From Candidatus Neomicrothrix sp. UBA2983 (GTDB lineage Bacteria; Actinomycetota; Acidimicrobiia; Acidimicrobiales; MedAcidi-G1), in the NCBI GenBank assembly GCA_002346745.1, contig DEAL01000023.1:1-52127 (forward strand): DNA of 52,127 bases. The letters are read 5' to 3'. The stretch's first letter is position 1, and each line of letters opens with the position of its first letter. Below are positions 1 to 6,658 of the stretch, one piece after another. The notes under the pieces are model-generated. The model did no database searches. It worked only from the letters and a program-made list of their open reading frames with translations, and had not been told where the DNA came from. A program made the position numbers and the translations under genes.

Positions 1-1160
1 CGACCACCACCACGACCACCACCACGGCGACCTCCGCGCCCACCACCACGACCACGACGTCGACCTCCACGACGACCACCACGACCGTGCCGGTCGTCGA
101 CCTCGACGCCCTCGACCTCGCCCTGCAGCATGTCGTCACGCTGGAACAGCCGATCGCCCTCGCCGCACCGCCGGGTTCCGACCTGCTGCTCGCCGCCGAG
201 CGGACCGGCACCGTCCGCTTCCTCGACCTCCGGGCGGACGGCACCCTCGAGGCCGGCGAGCCGATCCTCGACCTCAGCGACCGGGTCGACCTGCGTGGCG
301 AGGGCGGCCTCCTCGGCATCGCCCTGTCACCCGACGGCACGGTGCTCTACGCCCACTGGACCGACGGCACCCCCACCAGTCACGTGGACGCCTACCTACT
401 CACTGGCGACATGGCCGGCCGGACCCTGCTCACCCTCGACCAGCCGTTCCGCAACCACAACGGCGGCGGCCTGGTCGTCGACGACCGCGGCCGCCTCCTG
501 ATCGGCCTCGGCGATGGCGGCGACCGCTGGGACCCGCTCGACCACGCCCAGGACCGCTCCACCCTGTTCGGCACGATCCTGCGCATCGAGACCGGCTACC
601 CCGAGGCCGACGGGTACGTGGTCCCGGACGACAACCCATTCGTGGACGACCCGGCGGCCCGACCCGAGATCCTCGTGTGGGGCCTCCGCAATCCCTGGCG
701 CTTCGCCCTCGACCGGGCAACTGGCGACCTGTGGGTGGCCGACGTCGGCCAGGACGAGGTCGAGGAGGTCACCCGGATCCCGGCCGGCGAGCTGGACGAC
801 GGTCCGAACCTGGGCTGGCCCGCATTCGAGGGCGACCGGCGGACCGACCGACCGGCACCCGACGACCACCGCTTACCCGACATCACCTACCCGTTGGAGG
901 ACCCCGCCTGCTCGGTGACCGGCGGCCACGTCCACCGCGGCGGCGACGTGCCCGACCTCGACGACGTCTACCTCTTCGGCGACTTCTGCGACGGCCTCGT
1001 GCGCCTGGCCGTCCGGCGAGCCGACGGCAGCGTCGAGACCCGGACCACCGACCTCGTGGTCCCGCTCCTGGCCTCCTTCGGCGAGGACGGGGCGGGTCGC
1101 TCCTATGCGCTCTCGCTGGCCGGCAACGTGTACCGGATCGTCGCCGGGCCGGGAGGCTAG
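1..1160 (+). CDS. PQQ-type glucose/sorbosone dehydrogenase family protein, 5' end outside window
   Basis: The open frame runs from position 3 to the TAG at 1158-1160, and its first 28 codons are almost all Thr with a few Ser, Ala and Pro, a low-complexity linker that normally follows a lipoprotein signal peptide. The start therefore lies upstream of the window; a GTG at 87 is in frame but falls inside the linker and is not a credible start. The rest is a six-bladed beta-propeller of the GSDH/HIPL family: NHNGGG carries the likely catalytic His, followed by GDGGDRWDP, LRNPWRF, WVADVGQDEVEEV and NLGWPAFEG. Family members oxidise sugars with PQQ and calcium outside the membrane; the actual substrate cannot be told. 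The stop overlaps the convergent rraA-like stop by 4 nt. The last 112 bases of the window encode a matching lipoprotein N-terminus (see findings). Confidence 0.85.
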   Translation, partial: TTTTTTTTATSAPTTTTTTSTSTTTTTTVPVVDLDALDLALQHVVTLEQPIALAAPPGSDLLLAAERTGTVRFLDLRADGTLEAGEPILDLSDRVDLRGEGGLLGIALSPDGTVLYAHWTDGTPTSHVDAYLLTGDMAGRTLLTLDQPFRNHNGGGLVVDDRGRLLIGLGDGGDRWDPLDHAQDRSTLFGTILRIETGYPEADGYVVPDDNPFVDDPAARPEILVWGLRNPWRFALDRATGDLWVADVGQDEVEEVTRIPAGELDDGPNLGWPAFEGDRRTDRPAPDDHRLPDITYPLEDPACSVTGGHVHRGGDVPDLDDVYLFGDFCDGLVRLAVRRADGSVETRTTDLVVPLLASFGEDGAGRSYALSLAGNVYRIVAGPGG

Positions 1161-1648
1161 GCCGGGTCCGACCCCAGCGGTCCGGCCGCCACGACCATGC
1201 CGTCCTCGTCGGCCCACAGCCACATGCCGGGCGACAGTTCGGCGCCGGCGACCGCCACGGTCACGTCCCGCTCACCGAGCCCCCGCTTGACACTGCGACG
1301 CGGGCAGGTGCCGCGTGCCCTGATGCCGACACCGGCCTCGGGCAGCTCGGGGGCGTCGCGCACGCAGCCGTCCACGACGATCCCCACCCAGCCGTTGGCG
1401 GCCGCCTGCACGGCCAGGTTGCCACCGACGAGGGCGCAGCGGGTCGAGCCATCCCCGGCGACCACCAGGACCCGACCCGCACCGGGTTCGGCGACGGCGT
1501 CTCGTACCAGTGAGTTGTCCTCGGGCGCCACGACGGTGGACACCGGCCCACCGAAGGCGACCACGCCGCCGTACGAGGCGAAGCCCCCCTCGAGCACGCG
1601 GACGGCGTCGCCGTACTCGTCGCAGAGGTCGGCGGTGGGGATCGACAA
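1157..1648 (-). CDS. rraA: RraA family protein, probable 4-hydroxy-4-methyl-2-oxoglutarate aldolase-type
   Basis: A 163-residue protein matching the RraA fold over its whole length: DLCDEYGDAV at the N-terminus, FGGPVSTV near residue 32, EDNSLVRDAV near 43, and GWVGIVVDGCVRDAPEL near 86-102. Residues G76, R97, D98 and E101 form the G-x20-R-D-x2-E pattern that marks class II pyruvate aldolases of this family; E. coli RraA, the RNase E inhibitor, lacks the Asp. By that rule this copy should be a metal-dependent aldolase/decarboxylase rather than a pure RNase E regulator. The start is TTG at 1648, preceded by GGAGG six bases upstream and lying 2 nt past the stop of the ArsC-like selenoprotein gene, so the two are translationally coupled. 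It is the last gene of a four-gene minus-strand run. Confidence 0.88.
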   Translation of the reverse strand: MSIPTADLCDEYGDAVRVLEGGFASYGGVVAFGGPVSTVVAPEDNSLVRDAVAEPGAGRVLVVAGDGSTRCALVGGNLAVQAAANGWVGIVVDGCVRDAPELPEAGVGIRARGTCPRRSVKRGLGERDVTVAVAGAELSPGMWLWADEDGMVVAAGPLGSDPA

Positions 1649-1650
1649 GG

Positions 1651-2031
1651 TCAGCCTCCGATGAACTCGTAGAGCTTGTCCCTGGGGCGCCCCACACAGG
1701 CAACCAGCGGCCCATCGCCGGACAGGTCTCCGCGCACCAGCACCGGGCGCTGCAACAGCGCCTTGCGACGAGCCAGCAACTCGACCACCGCCTCGGCGTC
1801 CCCCACGTAGTCGTCCTCGACCAGCTCCAGCTTGCGGAACTGCGAGTCCTTGCGCACCAGGTCCTCGACGGGGCCGTCCAGTCCGGCGGCAATGCGCGCC
1901 AGCAGGTCGGCGCCGGGCGGCTCCTTCATGTAGAGCACCACGTCGACCTCGACCCCCAACTCCTCGGCGACCGCCAAGGCGTTCTTGCTGGCGTGTCAGT
2001 GCGGGTTGTGCAGGACCGTGAGATCGGCCAT
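1651..2031 (-). CDS. ArsC/Spx-family thioredoxin-fold selenoprotein (TGA = Sec12)
   Basis: Read from the ATG at 2031, the frame gives MADLTVLHNPH, then TGA at 1998-1996, then HASKNALAVAEELG and an uninterrupted ArsC-like protein to the stop at 1651; 126 residues with the TGA read through. The TGA occupies position 12, the catalytic Cys12 of plasmid R773 ArsC, inside the family pattern HNPxCxxS[KR]. Other family residues are present: YMKEP, R60, QRPV (R95) and R115, equivalent to Arg60, Arg94 and Arg107 of ArsC. A strong AGGAGG at 2041-2046 lies nine bases before the ATG, so translation clearly begins upstream of the TGA; the only in-frame downstream start is a TTG at 1977 without a ribosome site. 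A SECIS-like hairpin follows the TGA. Function is probably a glutaredoxin- or thioredoxin-coupled selenol reductase; arsenate as substrate is not shown. Confidence 0.85.
1962..1979 (-). promoter_or_regulatory. bacterial SECIS-like hairpin of the first selenoprotein gene
   Basis: On the coding strand CCTTGGC pairs with GCCGAGG (seven pairs, one G-U) around the tetraloop GGTC. The loop begins 23 nt after the TGA and its first two bases are G. These match the published bSECIS rules: loop 16-37 nt from the UGA, loop 3-14 nt, and a G in the first two loop positions. The fold was found by hand and no free energy was computed. Confidence 0.7.
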
Positions 2032-2071
2032 CGGTGGGTGCCTCCTGTCGTGGTGCGTCGGTCGAGATGTG

Positions 2072-2380
2072 TCAGTCGAGGTGCTCGAGGTGCGCCCGGA
2101 TGTGGGTGCCGGCCTCGTCCAGCCAGCCGCGGCCGCGGGCGTAGTCGACCATCGCCGAGAAGCCCTCCTCCCACTCCTCGGTGGCCAGGTCGGCAACCCA
2201 GTGGCGGACGGCGTCGACGGCGATCCAGACGTGGTCCGTGCCATCGGCCCGGGTTCCCCCGGCCAGCAGCGACGCCACGCGCTCGGCGGTCTGGCCCGGC
2301 TGCGCCTCGACGTGGAAGCCGGTGAACAGGTCGTGGTCCTCGATGGCCACCTGGCCCGCCTCACCCACCTTGATGATCAT
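2072..2380 (-). CDS. hypothetical protein, 102 residues
   Basis: I do not recognise a family. The protein starts MIIKVGEAGQVAIEDHD and is soluble and acidic, with no signal peptide, membrane segment or Cys. It is rich in Trp in its C-terminal half (HVWIAV, HWVADL, EEWEEGF, GRGWLDEAG). The ATG at 2380 is preceded by a G-rich ribosome site (GGGAGGGGAG, about 8 nt upstream). It lies 49 nt downstream of the crotonase gene and 40 nt upstream of the ArsC-like selenoprotein gene on the same strand, so it is probably co-transcribed with both. Being next to the selenoprotein makes it a candidate partner, but that is only positional. Confidence 0.7.
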   Translation of the reverse strand: MIIKVGEAGQVAIEDHDLFTGFHVEAQPGQTAERVASLLAGGTRADGTDHVWIAVDAVRHWVADLATEEWEEGFSAMVDYARGRGWLDEAGTHIRAHLEHLD

Positions 2381-2429
2381 GCCCGCGCTCCCCTCCCGCC
2401 GGTTCGGGACAGTCTGCCCGGAACGTGCC

Positions 2430-3269
2430 TCAGAATCCCCGCCACGTGGGCTCCCGCCGCTCGAGGAAGCTGGCGACCCCCTCCTTGGCGTCCTCGGTGC
2501 CGTTGTTGAGTTCGACGGCCCAGGCCTCGTTGTCCTCGAGGGAGCGCCGGTCGAGGTCCAGCGACCTGTTCAGGAGCCACTTGCTCAGCATGAACGACCG
2601 GGTGGGACCCGACGCCAGTCGCTCAGCCCACTCGGTGGCGGCGTCCAGCAGGTCGTCGCCGGGCACGACGCGGTTGCAGAGGCCCAGGCGCAATGCCTCC
2701 TCGGCAGGCACGTCCTCAGCGAGGAACACCATCTCCTTGGCCTTCTGGAGGCCGACCAGTCGGGGCAGGATCCATGCCCCGAGCCCGTCGGGGACGAGTC
2801 CGCGGCGGGCGAACACCTCGACGAACCGAGCGTGGTCGGCCATGAGGACGAGGTCGCAGCAGAGGGCGAGGTGGGCGCCGATGCCGGCCGCCGTGCCGTT
2901 CACGGCCGCCACCACCGGGATCTCGCAGTCGAGGACCGATGGCATGAGCGTCAGCTGGCCGTCGAGCATCATGCGTCGGGCCTCTCCCACGGCGGGCTGC
3001 GGGGCCCCCTCGGGGCGCGGCGCCGGGGGCCGCGGCGCACTTAGGTCGGCGCCGGTGCAGAAATGGCGATCGCCCACCGCCGTGATGACCGCGGCGCGGG
3101 CCTCGAAGCGGCCGTTGAGCCCGCGGAGGAGGCCGCCCAGACGGTCCCGCATGGCCGGGGTCAGGGCGTTGCCGCGGTCGGGGCTGTCGATGGTCAGCCA
3201 GGCGACCTGGTTGCGGACCTCGAAGCGGATCCGGTCGGCGGTGCCGGCGTCCGGCTGCTCGTCGCTCAT
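2430..3269 (-). CDS. enoyl-CoA hydratase/isomerase (crotonase) family protein
   Basis: A 279-residue crotonase-fold protein. The two oxyanion-hole segments are FCTGADLS (near residue 72) and NGTAAGIGAHLALCCD (near 125). The active-site segment reads VFARRGLVPDGLG, the isomerase-type pattern with an Asp after VP, as in PaaG-like proteins; the two catalytic glutamates of classical enoyl-CoA hydratase are His and Phe here by alignment. It therefore more likely isomerises or cleaves an acyl-CoA than hydrates it; the substrate is unknown. Compared with usual members (about 260) it carries a Pro-rich insert near residues 78-92. The ATG at 3269 sits 7 nt after a TACCGT box, giving a leaderless start. 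It heads the run that continues with the hypothetical protein, the selenoprotein and RraA. Confidence 0.88.
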   Translation of the reverse strand: MSDEQPDAGTADRIRFEVRNQVAWLTIDSPDRGNALTPAMRDRLGGLLRGLNGRFEARAAVITAVGDRHFCTGADLSAPRPPAPRPEGAPQPAVGEARRMMLDGQLTLMPSVLDCEIPVVAAVNGTAAGIGAHLALCCDLVLMADHARFVEVFARRGLVPDGLGAWILPRLVGLQKAKEMVFLAEDVPAEEALRLGLCNRVVPGDDLLDAATEWAERLASGPTRSFMLSKWLLNRSLDLDRRSLEDNEAWAVELNNGTEDAKEGVASFLERREPTWRGF

Positions 3270-3276
3270 GCGGTCG

Positions 3277-3282
3277 ACGGTA
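3277..3282 (-). promoter_or_regulatory. -10 box TACCGT, leaderless start of crotonase operon
   Basis: TACCGT on the minus strand, 7 nt before the ATG at 3269, placing the expected transcription start at or next to the start codon. Confidence 0.55.
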
Positions 3283-3350
3283 GCGGTCCTCGACGACGTC
3301 CCCGTCGCCGGGGGTGGAGATGACCTGTCAGGGATCCCGGGAGGCGTGCC

Positions 3351-3689
3351 TCAGACAGCGTCGCCGCCACGCTCACCGGTGCGGATCCGGACGAGGGTGC
3401 CCACGTCGGTGACCCACACCTTGCCGTCGCCGATCTTCTCGGTGCGGGCGGCGGTGACGATAGCGTCGACCACGGCGTCCGCTTGGCCGTCGTCCACCAC
3501 GACCTCGACCCGGGTCTTGGGGGTGAAGAGCACCTTGTACTCGGTGCCCCGGTAGGTCTCGCTGTGGCCGCCCTGCCGGCCGAAACCCTGGACCTCGCCG
3601 ACGGTCATGCCCTGGACGCCGAGTTCGGCGAGGGCATCCTTCACGTCGTCGAGCTTGAAGGGCTTGATCACCGCCGTGACCAGTTGCAT
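3351..3689 (-). CDS. glnB: nitrogen regulatory protein P-II
   Basis: 112 residues, the standard PII length. It opens MQLVTAVIKPFKLDDVKDAL and has the T-loop GFGRQGGHSETYRGTEY with Tyr51, the usual site of uridylylation or adenylylation. The B- and C-loop signatures are TEKIGDGKVWV and RIRTGERG. PII trimers sense 2-oxoglutarate and ATP/ADP and bind targets such as ammonium transporters. The ATG at 3689 has GGGAGG five bases upstream; longer in-frame starts would add a tail not seen in the family. Unusually there is no amtB, glnD or glnA beside it; instead a GntR regulator is divergently placed across a 150 bp region full of inverted repeats. Confidence 0.95.
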   Translation of the reverse strand: MQLVTAVIKPFKLDDVKDALAELGVQGMTVGEVQGFGRQGGHSETYRGTEYKVLFTPKTRVEVVVDDGQADAVVDAIVTAARTEKIGDGKVWVTDVGTLVRIRTGERGGDAV

Positions 3690-3743
3690 GGGTTCCTCCC
3701 TGTCCTCCGGGCGGCGTCTCGTGACCGGACCCGGCGTGGCTTG

Positions 3744-3758
3744 TCGTTGATACAACGA
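3744..3758. repeat. inverted repeat TCGTTG-ATA-CAACGA
   Basis: Perfect 6-bp arms around a 3-bp centre in the glnB/GntR divergent region, close to the expected glnB promoter; a plausible regulator site. Confidence 0.5.
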
Positions 3759-3771
3759 TGCACTGTGTCAG

Positions 3772-3787
3772 ATACTTGCGCAAGTAT
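3772..3787. promoter_or_regulatory. perfect 16-bp palindrome, candidate operator
   Basis: ATACTTGCGCAAGTAT is a perfect 16-bp palindrome between glnB and the YtrA-like GntR gene. It is AT-rich at its ends in an otherwise GC-rich genome. GntR regulators bind such dyads, and YtrA-group members usually control their own gene and neighbours, so it is the best candidate operator here. Binding is not demonstrated. Confidence 0.5.
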
Positions 3788-3825
3788 TTCGCCGTTTTCT
3801 GACCACCTACTGTTCTCTGTATTGC

Positions 3826-3831
3826 TACAAT
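3826..3831 (+). promoter_or_regulatory. -10 box TACAAT of GntR gene
   Basis: TACAAT lies 8 nt before the ATG at 3840, with no ribosome binding site between, consistent with leaderless transcription. Confidence 0.5.
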
Positions 3832-3839
3832 CAACGACG

Positions 3840-4337
3840 ATGCTGCACACTAAACGGGTGGCCTTCACCGCCCAGCACGGCTTCCCCCGCCGCATCGTGC
3901 TGCGCCTCGACGACGCCGGCACCGTCCCCCGCTTCGAACAGCTGCGGGCCCAGTTGGCCGTCATGGTCGCCGTGGGTCGCCTCGAGCCCGGCTGCCGACT
4001 TCCCACCGTCCGGGACCTCGCCGGCCAGGTCGGCCTGGCGCCGGGCACCGTAGCCCGGGCCTACCGGGAGCTCGAGCAGGAAGGCACCCTCGCTGGGCGT
4101 GGCCGGGCCGGCACGTTCGTCGTCGACGACCCCCCGCACTCGGAGCCGCATCTCGAGCGCCGGCGTCGTCTCACCGAGGCTGCACGGCGGTTCGCCGCCG
4201 AGATCCGCCAGCTGGGCATCGGCCACGAGGACGCGGCCGCCGCCCTCCAGCAGGCCTCGACCGAACTGGTGGCCCAGGAGGGCGGAACGCCGACCGGCTC
4301 CCCGATCGGTGACCCGGTCGCGGTTCAGGTGCCGTAG
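3840..4337 (+). CDS. GntR-family transcriptional regulator, YtrA-like
   Basis: 165 residues: an N-terminal winged helix (about residues 25-95; PRFEQLRAQLAVMVAVGRL, LPTVRDLAGQVGLAPGTV, RAYRELEQEGTLAGRGRAGTFV) followed by only about 70 residues of helical tail. This short all-helical C-terminus is the YtrA-type pattern, which lacks the metabolite-binding domain of FadR or HutC members. The ATG at 3840 is chosen because the upstream frame is non-coding and a TACAAT box precedes it closely. Its divergent neighbour is the PII gene, suggesting, as inference, that it controls the shared region. The last 13 bases overlap the convergent SDR gene. Confidence 0.85.
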   Translation: MLHTKRVAFTAQHGFPRRIVLRLDDAGTVPRFEQLRAQLAVMVAVGRLEPGCRLPTVRDLAGQVGLAPGTVARAYRELEQEGTLAGRGRAGTFVVDDPPHSEPHLERRRRLTEAARRFAAEIRQLGIGHEDAAAALQQASTELVAQEGGTPTGSPIGDPVAVQVP

Positions 4338-5224
4338 ACGGGCGTGGGGGCGGGGGCGCCGGCGATCGACTCGGCCACCGCCGCGCCGACCTCGTCCACC
4401 GCGAACGCCCGACCACCCGCCTCGACCACCGGACCGTGCCGCCAGGCGTCGCACACGTTGAGGCGGTCGCCGGTGATCTCGAACACCCGGCCCGACACGT
4501 CGCAGGCGTCACTGCCCAGCCACACCACCAGCGGCGACACGTTGGCCGGATCCTTCTCGTCCCAGGCCTCCTCGGGAGCCTCGGCGTCGTAGAAGACGCC
4601 CTCGGTCATCCGCGTCCGGGCGTCCGGGGCGACGCCGTTGACCAGCACGCCGTAGCGGCCCCACTCTGCCGCCGCCTGCACCACCAGCAGGGCGATCCCG
4701 GCCTTGGCAGCTGCGTAGTTCCCCTGGCCGATACTGCCCATGAGGCCGGCACCCGAGGTAGTCATCACGACGCGGCCCGCCACTTCCTCGCCGGCCTTGG
4801 AGCGGTCCCGCCAGTGGGCGATGGCGTGGCGGACCGGTGCGAAGTGTCCCTTGAGGTGGACCCGCACCACCGAGTCCCACTCCTCCTCGGACATGTTGGC
4901 GAGCATCCGGTCGCGCAGGAAGCCGGCATTGCACAACAGCGTGTCGAGCCGACCGAACCGGTCGACGGCCTCGTCGACCATGGCCTGGGCCTGGCCCCAG
5001 TCGGCCACGTCGGCGCCGTTCGCCACGGCGGTACCGCCACCCGCCTCGATCTCGGCGACCAGCTCGTGCGCCGGGCCGGAGTCGCCACCCTCGCCCTCGC
5101 GCGAGACACCCAGGTCGTTCACGACGACCGTCGCCCCCTCGGCGGCGAAGGCCAGGGCGTGGGCCCGCCCGAGACCCCGGGCCGCACCCGTCACGATCAC
5201 GACCCGTCCCTCGCAGCTTCCCAT
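4325..5224 (-). CDS. short-chain dehydrogenase/reductase (SDR)
   Basis: 299 residues with complete classical SDR signatures: TGAARGLG (12-19) for NAD(P) binding, LCNAG (97-101), Ser157 in TTSGAG, and NYAAAK with Tyr170 and Lys174. The sequence around VVVNDLGVSREGEGGDS with a long loop before the second strand resembles the HSD17B4/FabG-like 3-hydroxyacyl-CoA dehydrogenases of actinobacteria, which act in beta-oxidation or steroid degradation. The tail (residues 240-299) is longer than in FabG. The ATG at 5224 is preferred; an upstream extension would be Arg-rich shadow sequence. The 3' end overlaps the convergent GntR gene. Confidence 0.88.
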   Translation of the reverse strand: MGSCEGRVVIVTGAARGLGRAHALAFAAEGATVVVNDLGVSREGEGGDSGPAHELVAEIEAGGGTAVANGADVADWGQAQAMVDEAVDRFGRLDTLLCNAGFLRDRMLANMSEEEWDSVVRVHLKGHFAPVRHAIAHWRDRSKAGEEVAGRVVMTTSGAGLMGSIGQGNYAAAKAGIALLVVQAAAEWGRYGVLVNGVAPDARTRMTEGVFYDAEAPEEAWDEKDPANVSPLVVWLGSDACDVSGRVFEITGDRLNVCDAWRHGPVVEAGGRAFAVDEVGAAVAESIAGAPAPTPVYGT

Positions 5225-5286
5225 CACACCTCGTCCTCTCGGTCCATCGATCGGCTCCGACCCTAGGGAGGGTTCGGCTCCGTCCC

Positions 5287-6240
5287 TCAACCGACGACCC
5301 GCACCCCGCCCACCATGGTGCCGGCGCGGTTCCCGAGGGGCATCGGCCCCTCCTCGGCGAGCACCCCGCACCTCGCGAGGAGCCAGGCCACCGCGGCGTT
5401 GGCGGCCCGGCTGGCGCCATCCCGAACCTTGAGGGCGATGCCCGTGCCCGGGTCCGGGAGCACCCCGCAGAAGACGCCCTCGGCGCCGGCCTTGACGACC
5501 GCTTCCCCGCCGGTCCCCGAGATCAGGCGTGTACAGGCACGGCCGGTTCCCGCCACGAGGAAGGGCTCGGCCGTCATGGCCGCCAGCAGGCGGCGACCCT
5601 CCTCACCCATGGACAGCCCCGCCCAGCCGGCAGCCAGCCGGTCCAGGGGCGCCGCCCAGACCGGGATGCCGCAGCCGTCGATGCCGGGCCGCTGGCCGGC
5701 CGCGTCGATGCCGAGCGCCGCCTCCAGGGCCGGCGTCACGTGATTACGGTGCAGGGGGTGGTCGGGCGCCAGGTAGCCCTCGACCGGCAGGTCCAGGTGC
5801 CGGCACACGGTCAGGAAGCCGGCGTGCTTGCCCGAGCAGTTGTTGTGGGCCGCGGTCGGGGCCCGGCCCGAGGCGGCCATGCCGGCGGCGGCTGCCTCCC
5901 CGAGGGGTGCGTGCGCGCCGCAGGAGAGGTCGTCGACCGTGCAACCGATTCGCCCGAGCCAGGCTTCCACCGCACGGATGTGTGCGGCCTCGCCGTTGTG
6001 GCTGGCGCAGGCCAGGGCCAACTCGGCTTGTCCCAACCCGAAGGCGTCGGCGGCACCGGTGGACACCAGCGGCAGCGCCTGGACGGGCTTCACCGAGGAC
6101 CGCGGCAGTACGAGGCGGTCGGGGTCGCCCCAGGACTCGAGCCGGGCGCCATCGGCCAGGGCCAGGACGGCGTCGACCTCGTGGTGGCTCTCGACGTGGT
6201 CCCCGCGGGTGACCTCGACCAGCAGCGGCGAACGTGTCAC
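5287..6240 (-). CDS. L-asparaginase, Rhizobium etli ReAV-like (class 3)
   Basis: 317 residues matching the AnsA/ReAV asparaginase family, unrelated to the E. coli type I/II enzymes and built on a serine-beta-lactamase-like fold. The catalytic tandem SxxK is S48/K51 (RSSVKPVQ), the second Ser is S80 (ASHNGE), and the zinc site is C135 and K138 in NNCSGKHAG plus C190 in IDGCGIPV; the numbering is nearly identical to that known for ReAV. It hydrolyses L-asparagine to aspartate and ammonia in the cytosol. The GTG start at 6240 follows a TACAGT box by 7 nt. Proximity to PII and an Lrp/AsnC regulator suggests a nitrogen theme, by context only. Confidence 0.9.
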   Translation of the reverse strand: MTRSPLLVEVTRGDHVESHHEVDAVLALADGARLESWGDPDRLVLPRSSVKPVQALPLVSTGAADAFGLGQAELALACASHNGEAAHIRAVEAWLGRIGCTVDDLSCGAHAPLGEAAAAGMAASGRAPTAAHNNCSGKHAGFLTVCRHLDLPVEGYLAPDHPLHRNHVTPALEAALGIDAAGQRPGIDGCGIPVWAAPLDRLAAGWAGLSMGEEGRRLLAAMTAEPFLVAGTGRACTRLISGTGGEAVVKAGAEGVFCGVLPDPGTGIALKVRDGASRAANAAVAWLLARCGVLAEEGPMPLGNRAGTMVGGVRVVG

Positions 6241-6247
6241 CAGGCGG

Positions 6248-6253
6248 ACTGTA
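6248..6253 (-). promoter_or_regulatory. -10 box TACAGT of asparaginase gene
   Basis: TACAGT on the minus strand, 7 nt before the GTG at 6240. Confidence 0.45.
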
Positions 6254-6312
6254 CGTCCCGCCTTGGGGAATCGGTCAGGCGGACGATTCCAGCCCGCGCC
6301 GGCAACAGCGCC

Positions 6313-6549
6313 TCAGGCGGCGTCCTGCCGGTCCCGGACGCGTCGCAGGTCGTCGTGGAGGGCGAAGATGGTGTCGCTGGCCCGCGTGGTGCACAGGGCG
6401 GGCACCAGGGCGTGGACCAGTGCCGCCCCCGCCGCCATGGCCAGCGTGGCCGCCACACGCAGGGCCCGTCGGAGGTGCTGGAGGTAGGTCTCGCCCGCCG
6501 ACGCCGGGTGCTCGACGAAGGAGGCGAGGAGGCGGGTTCCCGTTGCCAT
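6313..6549 (-). CDS. DUF6356 family small membrane protein
   Basis: 78 residues. The N-terminal FVEHPASAGETYLQHLRRAL matches the FxEHPxxxGExYxxH core of DUF6356 proteins, followed by one hydrophobic segment (VAATLAMAAGAALVHALVPALC, about residues 31-52) containing HALVP and a short basic tail (TIFALHDDLRRVRDRQ). These are small, predicted capsule- or membrane-associated proteins of unknown function. The ATG at 6549 lies 6 nt after a TACGTT box, so it is probably leaderless. It is divergent from the Lrp/AsnC gene and shares a 109 bp regulatory region with it. Confidence 0.75.
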   Translation of the reverse strand: MATGTRLLASFVEHPASAGETYLQHLRRALRVAATLAMAAGAALVHALVPALCTTRASDTIFALHDDLRRVRDRQDAA

Positions 6550-6555
6550 GGGGAC

Positions 6556-6561
6556 AACGTA
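6556..6561 (-). promoter_or_regulatory. -10 box TACGTT of DUF6356 gene
   Basis: TACGTT on the minus strand, 6 nt before the ATG at 6549. Confidence 0.5.
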
Positions 6562-6658
6562 TGGGCCCGGCCGTGACAGGTTCTTGCGAACCCACGCGCT
6601 CCTGCATTCATGACGCAGGATTTTCCCCATCTTTTGCCCTTTGGTGCACTACTCTCTA

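Noticed and set aside
6313..6549. A third selenoprotein via readthrough of the DUF6356 TGA stop
   Set aside because: Sequence after this TGA shows no conserved continuation and no hairpin with a G-containing loop; the stop lies at the usual family end.
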